This document shows, in pieces, positions 1-7,684 of a DNA stretch of 40,856 bases. The stretch lies in the IMG/VR virus record IMGVR_UViG_3300020180_000421, positions 1 to 40,856 of that record. The stretch is one strand, 5' to 3'. Source of the DNA: a virus. Position numbers and translations under genes: made by a program. Position 1 is the first letter of the stretch. The number at the start of each line of letters is the position of its first letter. The notes under the pieces are model-generated. The model saw nothing but the letters and a program-made list of their open reading frames with translations, made no database searches and was not told the DNA's origin.

Positions 1-478
1 CTACTCTGAGCCTGGACTTGAAACTAGGCGAAAGCTCGACGGCGTTATACGCAGGCCAAATGTAATTGTTTAGCGCTAGATCTTGCACGAGTTCTTCGTC
101 TTGTTCTAGCGTTTTGTAATTCTCTGCGACGTCGTCTGTCCATTTTTGCTCTTCGTTCATTTGGGACAGTTTTATAAAAAGTGGGTGGGCGGATGTAAAC
201 GTGTACAAGAGATGGTTTACGTCTTTGCGGATAGCAGGGAGCGTAAACTTGAAAAACTCATCTACATAAGTATAATCAGCTAGTCGGCCACTATACTCAA
301 TCGGCTCGCCCATCGAGCCGGAAGTGTCGAACAGGAATACTTGTTTCTGGTGCTCGCTGTACAGTGAGGCAAGCGATGTTCCGGCACCTGGGGCGGCAAT
401 TGGTGAACGATTTTCTTGGTCTACTGGGGCGCTTGGCACGCCAGACACCTCCAACTGTTTCTGGTGTGGGTGTCTCAT
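1..478 (-). CDS. VWA-domain protein (CobT-like), C-terminus cut by window edge
   Basis: A von Willebrand A-type metal-binding domain is recognised by the MIDAS motif FDTSGSMGE (DxSxS), preceded by the strand QVFLF. In phages such proteins usually pair with a MoxR/CobS-type AAA+ ATPase, which would lie left of this window; this pairing is family knowledge, not seen here. The reading frame runs from an ATG at 478 to the left edge without a stop, so the 3' end is missing. That ATG has no Shine-Dalgarno site. An ATG at 512 in another frame does have one (AAAAAGGA, spacing 9) and starts an acidic peptide, MPDFIDLDNIEDETPTPET, that reads like a natural N-terminus. A +1 shift around 440-470 would join it to this domain. 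The true start may therefore be 512 with a frameshift, or 478 without one. The domain call is firm; the start is not. Confidence 0.75.
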   Translation of the reverse strand, partial: MRHPHQKQLEVSGVPSAPVDQENRSPIAAPGAGTSLASLYSEHQKQVFLFDTSGSMGEPIEYSGRLADYTYVDEFFKFTLPAIRKDVNHLLYTFTSAHPLFIKLSQMNEEQKWTDDVAENYKTLEQDEELVQDLALNNYIWPAYNAVELSPSFKSRLRV

Positions 479-528
479 CTTCGATGTTGTCGAGATCGAT
501 AAAATCAGGCATTCTTATGTTCCTTTTT

Positions 529-828
529 CTAAATTTGGTTGTGTAGTTTTGAGCCTTCTAGCGGCATATTAAATGCAGCGAGAATGCGTAGAATGTTAGG
601 CTCGATTTCTTCCCACTCGAACGCGGGGGACTTGCGAACCACAATCATGAAGACGTATGCTTCGACGGAGTTGACTCCTGGCATGTTCACGATCTCCGAT
701 GGGATCTCGTTTTCCGAACGCATCCCGTTGAGTAGCAGCTCGAGAGGATCGCTGGACAGTTTTACGCGGGAATGATAGGCACGCATGTTTTTATCGTCGG
801 GACATTTCTCCCGTTGTATGGCTGTCAC
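529..828 (-). CDS. hypothetical protein, 99 aa
   Basis: Not recognised. I chose the GTG at 828 because it overlaps the stop of the upstream gene in a GTGA arrangement and has GAGG five bases before it. A GTG at 849 in the same frame has no such site. The product is acidic and probably alpha/beta, with a central hydrophobic strand VEAYVFMIVV and a C-terminal helix EEIEPNILRILAAFN. It ends 16 bases before the AGGA-type site that precedes position 512, so it is likely cotranscribed with the VWA gene. No function can be offered. Confidence 0.7.
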   Translation of the reverse strand: MTAIQREKCPDDKNMRAYHSRVKLSSDPLELLLNGMRSENEIPSEIVNMPGVNSVEAYVFMIVVRKSPAFEWEEIEPNILRILAAFNMPLEGSKLHNQI

Positions 829-1028
829 ATGCGCCTCGTGAAGATGCACACGTTCATAGCTGTTACCGTTTTAGGAAACGTGATCGCGGCCCCTACGGCC
901 GCCAGGTCCTCGCGTTCAGCTAGTTCGGTTTTGCAGTATTTCTGCAATAAGCGGATACTGCGCGGGCGCATCTGACTAAACTCGACTTCGTGTGTAGTGG
1001 AATGGACTCGCGCTATAATAACTTTCAT
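825..1028 (-). CDS. hypothetical protein, 67 aa
   Basis: Small basic protein beginning MKVIIARVHS. It has one of the best ribosome binding sites in the window: GAAGGAGG, four bases before the ATG. It is the first gene after the 1029-1267 gap, which carries a sigma-70-like promoter, so it probably leads the short operon that continues into the VWA gene. The C-terminal half is mostly beta (VGAAITFPKTVTAMNVCIF) and ends RRM. Its stop overlaps the next start by four bases. Function unknown. Confidence 0.75.
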   Translation of the reverse strand: MKVIIARVHSTTHEVEFSQMRPRSIRLLQKYCKTELAEREDLAAVGAAITFPKTVTAMNVCIFTRRM

Positions 1029-1146
1029 TTAGCCTCCTTCAAAGATTTGTGAGCGTATATATATATAGTGTAATTGTCGGTTACACCTTGTTGTTGCAGC
1101 GCACAACTGGCATTAGCGCACTATGTGAGTAGTGGCTGATGAAATT

Positions 1147-1175
1147 AGTATATAGATAGTATAGTGCACTTGCAA
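1147..1175 (-). promoter_or_regulatory. sigma-70-like promoter
   Basis: On the minus strand TTGCAA (1175-1170) and TATACT (1152-1147) are separated by exactly 17 bases, matching 5/6 and 5/6 of the bacterial consensus. It lies in the gap after the terminator that ends the queE operon and before the 67-aa gene, so it plausibly drives the three leftmost genes. A GCACTAT/ATAGTGC inverted repeat flanks part of it and could be an operator. AT-rich TATATATATA further downstream (about 1057-1066) may hold a second start. Confidence 0.6.
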
Positions 1176-1210
1176 TAGTTCTTATAAATTTATTTTTGCA
1201 AGTTGGGGAC

Positions 1211-1239
1211 AAAAAGAAACCCTGCGTTTAGGCAGGGTT
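1211..1239 (-). terminator. intrinsic terminator after queE
   Basis: AACCCTGC (1218-1225) and GCAGGGTT (1232-1239) form a perfect 8-bp stem with a 6-base loop. On the minus strand the stem is followed by TCTTTTTG, a classic rho-independent terminator. It lies 28 bases beyond the queE stop and separates the operon of queD, queE and the nuclease from the promoter at 1147-1175. Confidence 0.85.
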
Positions 1240-1267
1240 AATCTTGTTCAAGTTGTAAAATCTCTTC

Positions 1268-2074
1268 TTAACTAATATGTAAGTACTTGTGGAATTGCGC
1301 GGATAATCGTAAGTTAGCGTGGGCATGGCGCTTCACGAACTCCATTGCTGCTTGTGTAGCAATATCATCAATGGTGTTAACATGGTTTGCTGCTTGTACA
1401 AAGATTGGTACGTCACTGTCGGCTAGTGCTGATATCTTTTGAATCTCTATAATCGTAACTTGGTCGGCATGTTCGAGCTTCAGATGTTCGGTATACGCGA
1501 AGTTCACAACAAACTTGAATTCGTCGATTCTTGGTACGTTGCCTTCTTTGAAACCTTTCTTTGGACTGCATGTAACGTAAACGGCCTGGTCTATTGCGTC
1601 GTCCATTGATAGCTCTTCTGGAAACCTAACCGTTCCGCTTGTTTCTATTTGAACTTTGATACCGTTTTTAACTAACTTTGCAATCAGCGGAATCACGTTT
1701 ACCATTAACGGCTCGCCTCCTGTTAGGCACACCCATTTTGCTCCGCAGGTGGCCGCGTACTCGACGATCTCTGTTACCGTCATCTTGTAACGCATATGGT
1801 AGTCAGTATCGCATAAGAACTCTTGTCCTAAAGCGGTGGTACATATGCTGTGCATTGGGTGGAGCACTCGTAGCGCCTCGGGCTTCTTTTGGGACGCGGC
1901 GGTGAACTCGTCACTGTTGGGCCAATCTGCCCATAGTACAGCTGGGTCTATCGGTCTGTACTCCCCGACGTTACAGCCGGCTAGCCTGATAAAGGCCATT
2001 GGTGTGCCGGTAAGCGCCCCCTCACCTTGTAGCGAGAAGAAGTGCTCGGCTATGTTATATTCTAGTTCTTTCAT
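1268..2074 (-). CDS. queE: 7-carboxy-7-deazaguanine synthase (radical SAM QueE)
   Basis: QueE converts 6-carboxy-tetrahydropterin to 7-carboxy-7-deazaguanine (CDG). The 268-aa product has the family N-terminus AEHFFSLQGEGALTGTP, then FIRLAGCN (C34), the CDTDY stretch (C88) and LTGGEP (about 117-122), which contacts SAM. The cysteine motif is odd. Between C34 and C88 there is a 53-residue insertion-like segment, and the usual CX2C partner three residues before CDT is Glu. The only other candidate is C78 in SICTTALGQ. Either the cluster uses C78 or spacing has changed. The gene overlaps queD by four bases (ATGA) and ends at a terminator. With queD, folE and dpdA it forms a DNA 7-deazaguanine pathway. 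The QueE family call is secure; activity is inferred. Confidence 0.88.
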   Translation of the reverse strand: MKELEYNIAEHFFSLQGEGALTGTPMAFIRLAGCNVGEYRPIDPAVLWADWPNSDEFTAASQKKPEALRVLHPMHSICTTALGQEFLCDTDYHMRYKMTVTEIVEYAATCGAKWVCLTGGEPLMVNVIPLIAKLVKNGIKVQIETSGTVRFPEELSMDDAIDQAVYVTCSPKKGFKEGNVPRIDEFKFVVNFAYTEHLKLEHADQVTIIEIQKISALADSDVPIFVQAANHVNTIDDIATQAAMEFVKRHAHANLRLSAQFHKYLHIS

Positions 2075-2478
2075 GCGTTATCTCCGTATGGGTAGTATGT
2101 GCACGTGTTCACTGAAGTTTCGTGTATCACGATCTTGTAAACATCGGGGGCCAAATTTGGATCTTTTGCTTTCAAGCAATCGAACAAGTACTTCGACAAC
2201 ACTTCACAGCTTGGGTGCTCTAACTCAGGCGCCAAACTATTTAGTATACTGTGGTCCATCTTGTTTACTGTTTCTTCTAGCGACGATTTGAGACGTGCGT
2301 AATCTGCTGCCATGCCCATTAGGGCGCCAGCTGTGTGGATATGGTAAAAGCGACAAACGATTCTTACACGCCAGCTGTGACCATGTATGTTGCAGCATGG
2401 GCCGTCGTACAAAGGCATGTAGTGAGCGGCCTCAAACTTTAGCTCTTTTTCGAGTTCCCAAAAGGGTCCTGTTTTCAT
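2071..2478 (-). CDS. queD: 6-carboxy-5,6,7,8-tetrahydropterin synthase (QueD)
   Basis: QueD makes 6-carboxy-tetrahydropterin from dihydroneopterin triphosphate, the FolE product. The 135-aa length is normal for the T-fold family. Visible residues are zinc ligands H19 (FEAAHY), H32 and H34 (IHGHSW), the nucleophile candidate C28/C29 just before them, the catalytic dyad D75-H76 in KMDHSILN, and the pterin-anchoring Glu in IHETSVN (about 120). All catalytic positions appear intact, unlike the related protein at 15909-16322. It overlaps queE by ATGA and the Hjc-like nuclease by four bases, so the three are translationally coupled. Confidence 0.92.
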   Translation of the reverse strand: MKTGPFWELEKELKFEAAHYMPLYDGPCCNIHGHSWRVRIVCRFYHIHTAGALMGMAADYARLKSSLEETVNKMDHSILNSLAPELEHPSCEVLSKYLFDCLKAKDPNLAPDVYKIVIHETSVNTCTYYPYGDNA

Positions 2479-2996
2479 CTAGCTTTTTCTTCTTTCTTTG
2501 TGATGATTGCGACTCTTTTTAAGAATCTGTTGAAGAGTGTCATCTTCCACTCTTCGCCATCGACTTTAAAATGCAGCCCTGCATGTGTAGCAAGTAGCAG
2601 TTTATTATACCTGAGATCCTTTGCTACCTCTTTTACACTAAAGGCAACATAGATGGCTGTAGCATTACCTCGCATTATAACAAGACGAAGGACGTCTTCT
2701 TCTTTGCTCTGCGCTACCGTCACCTGCTGGAAGAAACTGTGGATTCCTACACCGGCATCGAACATACTCAGTGGCTTCCAAGTGGCTCTGTGCTTACACT
2801 CTACTATGAATGGGAACACTTTGTAAGCTCGAAAACTCATTGTCAAGTCGCCTTTGAAATGCTGGGCGTGTCCGCCACTCATGGGCGTTCTATACAGGTC
2901 TTTTGGTTGTAGGTTGGCGGCCTTTCTTATCAGCTCTGCGACTTTTCTCTCGAACGAGGCGCCCTTGTTCTTCGACATCTTTCCTCGGTTGGCCAT
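2475..2996 (-). CDS. Hjc-like Holliday junction resolvase / PD-(D/E)XK nuclease
   Basis: The N-terminal half matches the archaeal-type Hjc pattern: KGASFERKVAELI (conserved Glu), an Arg/Ser-Gly segment TPMSGGHAQHF, GDLTMS (metal-binding Asp) and FIVECKHR (E-x-K core). Such enzymes cleave branched DNA such as recombination or replication intermediates. Residues 95-173 are an additional tail with no motif I recognise. The start at 2996 has AAAGGAG eight bases upstream. It lies 107 bases inside the 3' end of the previous gene. Operon position before queD is unusual; resolvase function fits the many recombination genes here. Another PD-(D/E)XK activity is possible. Confidence 0.72.
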   Translation of the reverse strand: MANRGKMSKNKGASFERKVAELIRKAANLQPKDLYRTPMSGGHAQHFKGDLTMSFRAYKVFPFIVECKHRATWKPLSMFDAGVGIHSFFQQVTVAQSKEEDVLRLVIMRGNATAIYVAFSVKEVAKDLRYNKLLLATHAGLHFKVDGEEWKMTLFNRFLKRVAIITKKEEKAR

Positions 2997-3282
2997 TTAG
3001 CTTTGCTCCTTTATGCTTTCCTGTAGCTTCGTGCATTCCTGCCACCCTAGCTTTTCTTTCTTTATCGGATGCCTGGGCCCAGGATTTTTTAACAGCCTCG
3101 GTTAGCTTATCAGGTCCGTATTTCAAGTAATACACTACCCCGCCTTTTATGGAGTCTCTTAATCGAACAAGTTCGGGGACGTTCTTGGCGCGGGCGAGGC
3201 CGCCTAGAGATCCTATGAGCCGGTTCTTTTCTTGAATGGATAGCCCTTTGTACTTTCCAGACTTAACCAGCTTAGGTTTCAT
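2890..3282 (-). CDS. hypothetical basic protein, 130 aa, long overlap with next gene
   Basis: A strongly basic protein starting MKPKLVKSGKYKGLS. The middle contains a helix-rich KLTEAVKKSWAQASDKERKA and then GKHKGAKLNGQ, faintly like short DNA-binding modules found beside homing nucleases. That likeness is too weak to assign a family. The last 36 or so codons overlap the start of the nuclease gene by 107 bases, and the nuclease ribosome binding site lies inside this frame. Either this is a genuine long overlap, or the real stop has been lost by an indel. It overlaps the preceding gene by 11 bases. Confidence 0.6.
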   Translation of the reverse strand: MKPKLVKSGKYKGLSIQEKNRLIGSLGGLARAKNVPELVRLRDSIKGGVVYYLKYGPDKLTEAVKKSWAQASDKERKARVAGMHEATGKHKGAKLNGQPRKDVEEQGRLVREKSRRADKKGRQPTTKRPV

Positions 3283-3703
3283 ACTCCACCAGCTGGTTCA
3301 CTTCATCATAAACCTTGAAAGGTTTTCCTAGTAGCTTTACTTTTGCTAGTAGGTCTTCTACTTGCGTAACACGTTTACTACTTATTGCTAGATAAAACAT
3401 GCTACCGGCTTGAGCGATTGCTGAGTTACGAGACAAGAACAAATCATTGTATTCTTCTTTTGTTCTTGGGCCGTTAAACCATATCAAAATTTCGGCGAAC
3501 TTGATGCCTTGCTCATTGCAGTAGTCTTTTACATCCTTGCCGAAGCCTTTATCGCATCCTAACGACATTATAGTAAAGTTGTCGTTAGCCGGATCTAGTC
3601 TAACCTCCTGTACTATTTTGTTAATCAAGTCGATGTTACCGGATGGGTTATTTGGAGAACGGTGACGGGAACCGACTATGCTAATAACTTTAGTGCTACT
3701 CAT
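3272..3703 (-). CDS. SLOG/Rossmann-like nucleotide-binding protein
   Basis: The N-terminal strand-loop VISIVGSRHR followed later by IMSLGCDKGFGKDVKDYC resembles the SLOG superfamily (DprA, LOG, YspA-like), where a GSR strand and a Gly-rich loop hold a nucleotide. The following SRNSAIAQAGSMFYLAI is in keeping with the R-N pattern of that fold. A nucleoside deoxyribosyltransferase-like fold is the other possibility. The start shares a TAATG with the glycosyltransferase stop. Given the neighbouring DNA-modification and glycosyltransferase genes it could handle a modified nucleotide, but that is inference. Confidence 0.45.
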   Translation of the reverse strand: MSSTKVISIVGSRHRSPNNPSGNIDLINKIVQEVRLDPANDNFTIMSLGCDKGFGKDVKDYCNEQGIKFAEILIWFNGPRTKEEYNDLFLSRNSAIAQAGSMFYLAISSKRVTQVEDLLAKVKLLGKPFKVYDEVNQLVEYET

Positions 3704-4950
3704 TATTTTGTACCTGCTTTCTTTTTTCTATTAACTTTATATCTATCACACGCATCTTGATAACTACCGGGGTCCCCTACATTGAAGCCTGCTTTATGCA
3801 AAACGCGTTGTGGCATGGCGTCGCATTTCTCGTGTATCCAACTATAACTAGTTGGTGACCATCTTAGCATGTCAGCTATCTTTTCGGCGCATTCGTTGAC
3901 ATCTCTGTTATGCATCAACTCTTGCCGCCAGCCTAGCGTAGCTGGAAACGTAAAGTAGTTAGGGTACAACGGATGACACCCAAACATTGAAGACTCTAAT
4001 AACGTGTACGATATCAAGTCTTGAAACGCACAATTGAAGCTGATCTTTGATATGCTTAATTGCTCGTAGTATTCTCTTTTTGATAATCCTGTTCTTACTA
4101 CGACATTGTTCGGGTGCATTTGTTTAAGGGCTTCTAGGCGCGTAGACAACGCAATGTCGTTTGTCTTAATGATGCCGTTCACGATAGGTTTAGCATGGCC
4201 TGAACATATTACAAACTTGGTCTCTGATAGCGGAAACATTTCTAAGTAGGTTTCGATCACGTCCATGAAGAATCCGGGATCTTTTTCGGTATCCCATCTA
4301 GAAGAAAACACCACGATATTTTCTTTTATCCTGTTTGTCGGTATTGGAATTTTGGCTTTGATGTGGGCACTGACAAACGGTAGGCCTACATCGTACACAT
4401 TTTTAATCGGCAGCTTTGCTTTTTTGATCAGCAGTGTCATTTCTTGCGTGGCCACAAATAAGTCTGTGTACATATTTAAGTAAGCGATTTCAAATGGCCG
4501 CATATACGTTGCCCAAGAAGCTGTAAAGTCGTGCATGTCTACAGTTTGCGCGTGCCAGAAGCCCCCGATACCGGGCCAGTTCTCTTTGTTGGGACCGTAG
4601 GCGGTACATAAAGCGTACATGAGCGCGTCCATGCCTGGCGTCCAGAAGTCTTCAAAATAGATGTAGTCTTGCGGGTCAAGGTTTCCTGCTAAAATCATGC
4701 TCACTAACTTCTTTATTTGGTTGAAGCTATATGTAGTTCGCGAACCGGCATCTACTACAGAGCCGTGGGTAATTTCTTTCGACGAGACTGTGACAGGATC
4801 GTCGTCTCCAGTTACTATTGTTACAGGTATGTTGAACGCGTTGAACTGGGACATGTACGTTCCTTTGTGTCCTGATACGTACTCGGTGTACCTGGCCTTA
4901 TAGGGTTCTAGCGTCACGTAATATAAGTGCTCTCTATGCTGCCGTTGCAT
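3703..4950 (-). CDS. GT-B fold glycosyltransferase (GT4-like)
   Basis: The 415-aa product has a C-terminal domain typical of GT-B retaining enzymes. ENIVVFSSRWDTEKDPG is the first strand and phosphate-binding loop (about 225-241). CAFQDLISYTLLESSMFGC (about 320) corresponds to the E-x7-E donor-binding segment, here with Gln/Asp at the first position. The N-terminal domain is divergent. Such phage enzymes transfer sugars to modified DNA bases or to virion proteins; which applies here cannot be read from sequence. The ribosome binding site AAAGGAG is embedded in the last codons of the SbcDC fusion. It lies among DNA-metabolism genes, which favours DNA as target, though weakly. Confidence 0.78.
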   Translation of the reverse strand: MQRQHREHLYYVTLEPYKARYTEYVSGHKGTYMSQFNAFNIPVTIVTGDDDPVTVSSKEITHGSVVDAGSRTTYSFNQIKKLVSMILAGNLDPQDYIYFEDFWTPGMDALMYALCTAYGPNKENWPGIGGFWHAQTVDMHDFTASWATYMRPFEIAYLNMYTDLFVATQEMTLLIKKAKLPIKNVYDVGLPFVSAHIKAKIPIPTNRIKENIVVFSSRWDTEKDPGFFMDVIETYLEMFPLSETKFVICSGHAKPIVNGIIKTNDIALSTRLEALKQMHPNNVVVRTGLSKREYYEQLSISKISFNCAFQDLISYTLLESSMFGCHPLYPNYFTFPATLGWRQELMHNRDVNECAEKIADMLRWSPTSYSWIHEKCDAMPQRVLHKAGFNVGDPGSYQDACDRYKVNRKKKAGTK

Positions 4951-4951
4951 T

Positions 4952-7684
4952 TTAATTAACTCCTTTTGTTATCTTGCTTTCGCCGTTGTGCTTTTCTATA
5001 ACGATATGCCTATCGGCTTGTACCGAGTCTAGGATGTTGCTGTTGTGGGTGGTCAGTAGTATTGTACCGAAGTCTTTACGCATTTCTGAAATCTTATCGG
5101 CTAGCATCTTAGCGTTGTATGCGTCAAGACCATCACCGGGTTCGTCAAGCACCATTATGTTAGTGGGGTTAAGTACCTTTCTTATTGCAAAGGATACTAC
5201 TAGTCCTGCTAGTCGGCTTTCACCTTTTGATTGATCGCGGAATGATTCTCCGCCTGAAGGGTTAGTTATGTTTGCCATAACTGCGTCGGCGTCGAACTCA
5301 AAGCTTACCGCTAGTTGGCCTTGGCATATCTGTTGGCTGTAGTACTCGCACGCTTTATTTAACGCGGGGCAGAACTGCTCTATCAGTAGCAGCGGTATGC
5401 CTGTACGACTTAGGCTCTTCTCAGCAAAGTCTAATAGCTGTAGACTTTTTCTAAGCATATTGGCTTTGTTTTCCAACTTTTCTTTCTTTGATACGGCCTC
5501 TTGCGCCTCGACCAACATTGTTTTTAACCTATTCAACATATGCTTCTTTACTTGCATTGATTGAACCATTGCGTTCTTTTGATAAGAGTCTTCTACTAAG
5601 CGTTGCCTCTTGTCATTCAAGTTGCTCACTGCTTCTTGGCGGGCCTCTACGATTCTATTGAAAGCTGTAGTGGCGTGTGCTTTGTTTTTAAGAGCATCTG
5701 CAAGCTGTACGCGACACTGCTTTATTTGCTGCTTCTTCTTTGAAGCGTCCTTTATTACACTACCGCATGTAGGGCATATATCTGATACGCTCTCTAACGA
5801 TAGTAGCTTTTCTTTAAGCGCTATAACTTTACTTGCTGCGGCGTCTTTTTTATTCTGCGCGTCGATTGGAGAACTTAAGTTGGCGACTTTTTCTTTTATC
5901 AACTGTGATAGTTTTTCCACGCGAACATGTAGAGCGTGCAGTGCTTCTTTTACGATAGCACTGTCCTTGAGCTCTTTTCGCAGCTTGTTGATCTGTAATG
6001 ATAGATCAGTTATGTGACTACTGCTGTCTCCGTACACCTCGAGAGCGCCTTCGAGGCTTGCTAGCAGCTTCAGCTGATCTGTTTTAGATTTCTTGACGGC
6101 TACCGCTGCTAGGGAGTATCTGTCGAGAGCGAGCATTTTGCTAAAGATGTCGAACCGCTCTTTGTCGGTACCAGTTAGCACTTTGCTAACGTCTTGTTGG
6201 TCTACGAAGATCCCGTTTTGCACGACCTCCCATACAAGTCCGGTATATTGCTCGATGGCTTTTTGCGTTCCATCTATGCCTATACCGGTGCTACGCATTT
6301 TACCATTAACAGTAAACTCTAGTTTTGTGGGCTTACGCGTTCTACGTATGACTACTTCTTTACCGTTGACCTCTAGTGTACCTTCTATGAACGCGCGGCC
6401 ACGACTGTTGCGGCGAACCCAGGCATCTGATTTTTGTTTCTTCAACGATCTGCCTGATAACAGAATAGCAATCAGCTGTAAGAAGGAAGTCTTACCGGCG
6501 CCATTAGAAGAATCGCCTTGCCAGTCTTTGTTCTTTCCGGTTACTACCGTTAAGCCTTTTTTGTAGGTGTAGTCGAACTTTGGGAACGATAGTACGTTCT
6601 CGCCACGTATTGACTTTATTAGCACTTTTGATTGGGCTACTTTTGATATTGGAACGTTGCTCAAGAAACCGTTGATTAACTCTGTTAGCGCGCCACAGTG
6701 TCTTTTTAATGATCCTAAAGCGAATCGGTTTACGTATTCTGTTACCGCTTGCGTCTCATCAGTTGATAGGGCTGGAGATCCTGTACTCGAGACCTCTTTA
6801 GGGAATTTGTAAGCTACGAATATCTCGGCGCCTGGGAACTGCTCGCTGGCGGCCTCTATAGCGGCTTTTACGTTCACTGTAAACTTAGTACTGCGGCTCT
6901 CTACTTTTACAGGTATTCTTACCTTAGTACCTGTCCAATTGGTACGATTTGTGGGGAAGAACGGTAATGACTTATCGTACCATCCTGGTATTGGAGACGA
7001 TACAAAGTCTATTTTACCTGTATCTAAATCTCCAGCTACGATGCCTTTTATTTGGTTAGCTTCATTCCAGTCATGGCAGAAAGGACTACCTACATAGTAA
7101 GTCTTTTCGCCTATCTGCTGATGATAATGAATGTGACCTCCTACGCAGAACTGAAACTTTGATTCATGCAGTTTGTGACGCTTTACACCTTCTTGTATAT
7201 CAGTAATCACATTAAAGCGGGCGCCGAGTATCTCGTTATGAAACACTAGGCAAGCGTTCTTGTTGTCCAACGACATTGCTACGCGGTCTACTGCTTTTCG
7301 GAACTCTTTCGACGTAGGCTGGTATGGCACCATTGCCAACTCGTATTTACCGAACTTGAGAATACGCGGTCGCGTTACCGTTATGGCTCCGGCGGCTTTC
7401 AACGTAGGGAACCAGCTCTCAGGAGAGTTCATCGACGCTCTGTCATGGTTGCCTAGCATTACTATTAACGTGATACCGTTATCTTTTAGCTGCTTTATTT
7501 TGGATACCATCCAGTTCGTTACTCGTAAGTCAACTGGATTGTAATGGTGCTTTACGTCGCCGCAGTGAACTAGGTACTTGGCGCCTCTAAACTTACATTG
7601 CTCTATACAGAAATTAGTTATTTTGTCGAGCGCTTCTAGGTTGTGGGAATGTGCTTGCCAATCCGCTGTGAATACTACACGCAT
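4952..7684 (-). CDS. single-chain SbcD-SbcC (gp47-gp46 / Mre11-Rad50) nuclease-ATPase
   Basis: One 910-aa frame carries both subunits of the SbcCD complex, which trims DNA ends and hairpins and feeds recombination. Residues 1-340 are the SbcD/Mre11 phosphoesterase, with ADWQAHSH (D8, H12), HCGD (43), GNHD (79-82), FHNE (149) and GGHIHYH (183-188). Residues 350-910 are SbcC/Rad50: a Walker A from G383 to S400 with an enlarged loop (GKNKDWQGDSSNGAGKTS), coiled coil, zinc hook CPTC at 637-640, second coiled coil, signature SKGES near 819, Walker B IMVLDEP near 843-849 and D-loop GLD. SbcC is short, with a hook arm of only about 100 residues a side, like T4 gp46. Separate genes are the norm. It overlaps the clamp-loader stop by TAATG. 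Confidence 0.93.
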   Translation of the reverse strand: MRVVFTADWQAHSHNLEALDKITNFCIEQCKFRGAKYLVHCGDVKHHYNPVDLRVTNWMVSKIKQLKDNGITLIVMLGNHDRASMNSPESWFPTLKAAGAITVTRPRILKFGKYELAMVPYQPTSKEFRKAVDRVAMSLDNKNACLVFHNEILGARFNVITDIQEGVKRHKLHESKFQFCVGGHIHYHQQIGEKTYYVGSPFCHDWNEANQIKGIVAGDLDTGKIDFVSSPIPGWYDKSLPFFPTNRTNWTGTKVRIPVKVESRSTKFTVNVKAAIEAASEQFPGAEIFVAYKFPKEVSSTGSPALSTDETQAVTEYVNRFALGSLKRHCGALTELINGFLSNVPISKVAQSKVLIKSIRGENVLSFPKFDYTYKKGLTVVTGKNKDWQGDSSNGAGKTSFLQLIAILLSGRSLKKQKSDAWVRRNSRGRAFIEGTLEVNGKEVVIRRTRKPTKLEFTVNGKMRSTGIGIDGTQKAIEQYTGLVWEVVQNGIFVDQQDVSKVLTGTDKERFDIFSKMLALDRYSLAAVAVKKSKTDQLKLLASLEGALEVYGDSSSHITDLSLQINKLRKELKDSAIVKEALHALHVRVEKLSQLIKEKVANLSSPIDAQNKKDAAASKVIALKEKLLSLESVSDICPTCGSVIKDASKKKQQIKQCRVQLADALKNKAHATTAFNRIVEARQEAVSNLNDKRQRLVEDSYQKNAMVQSMQVKKHMLNRLKTMLVEAQEAVSKKEKLENKANMLRKSLQLLDFAEKSLSRTGIPLLLIEQFCPALNKACEYYSQQICQGQLAVSFEFDADAVMANITNPSGGESFRDQSKGESRLAGLVVSFAIRKVLNPTNIMVLDEPGDGLDAYNAKMLADKISEMRKDFGTILLTTHNSNILDSVQADRHIVIEKHNGESKITKGVN

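Noticed and set aside
4670-4690. Extra copy of the GGTCAAGG motif in the glycosyltransferase gene
   Set aside because: Only GGGTCAAGG matches. The ACTRCTNGRA part is absent and it lies in coding sequence far from a start.
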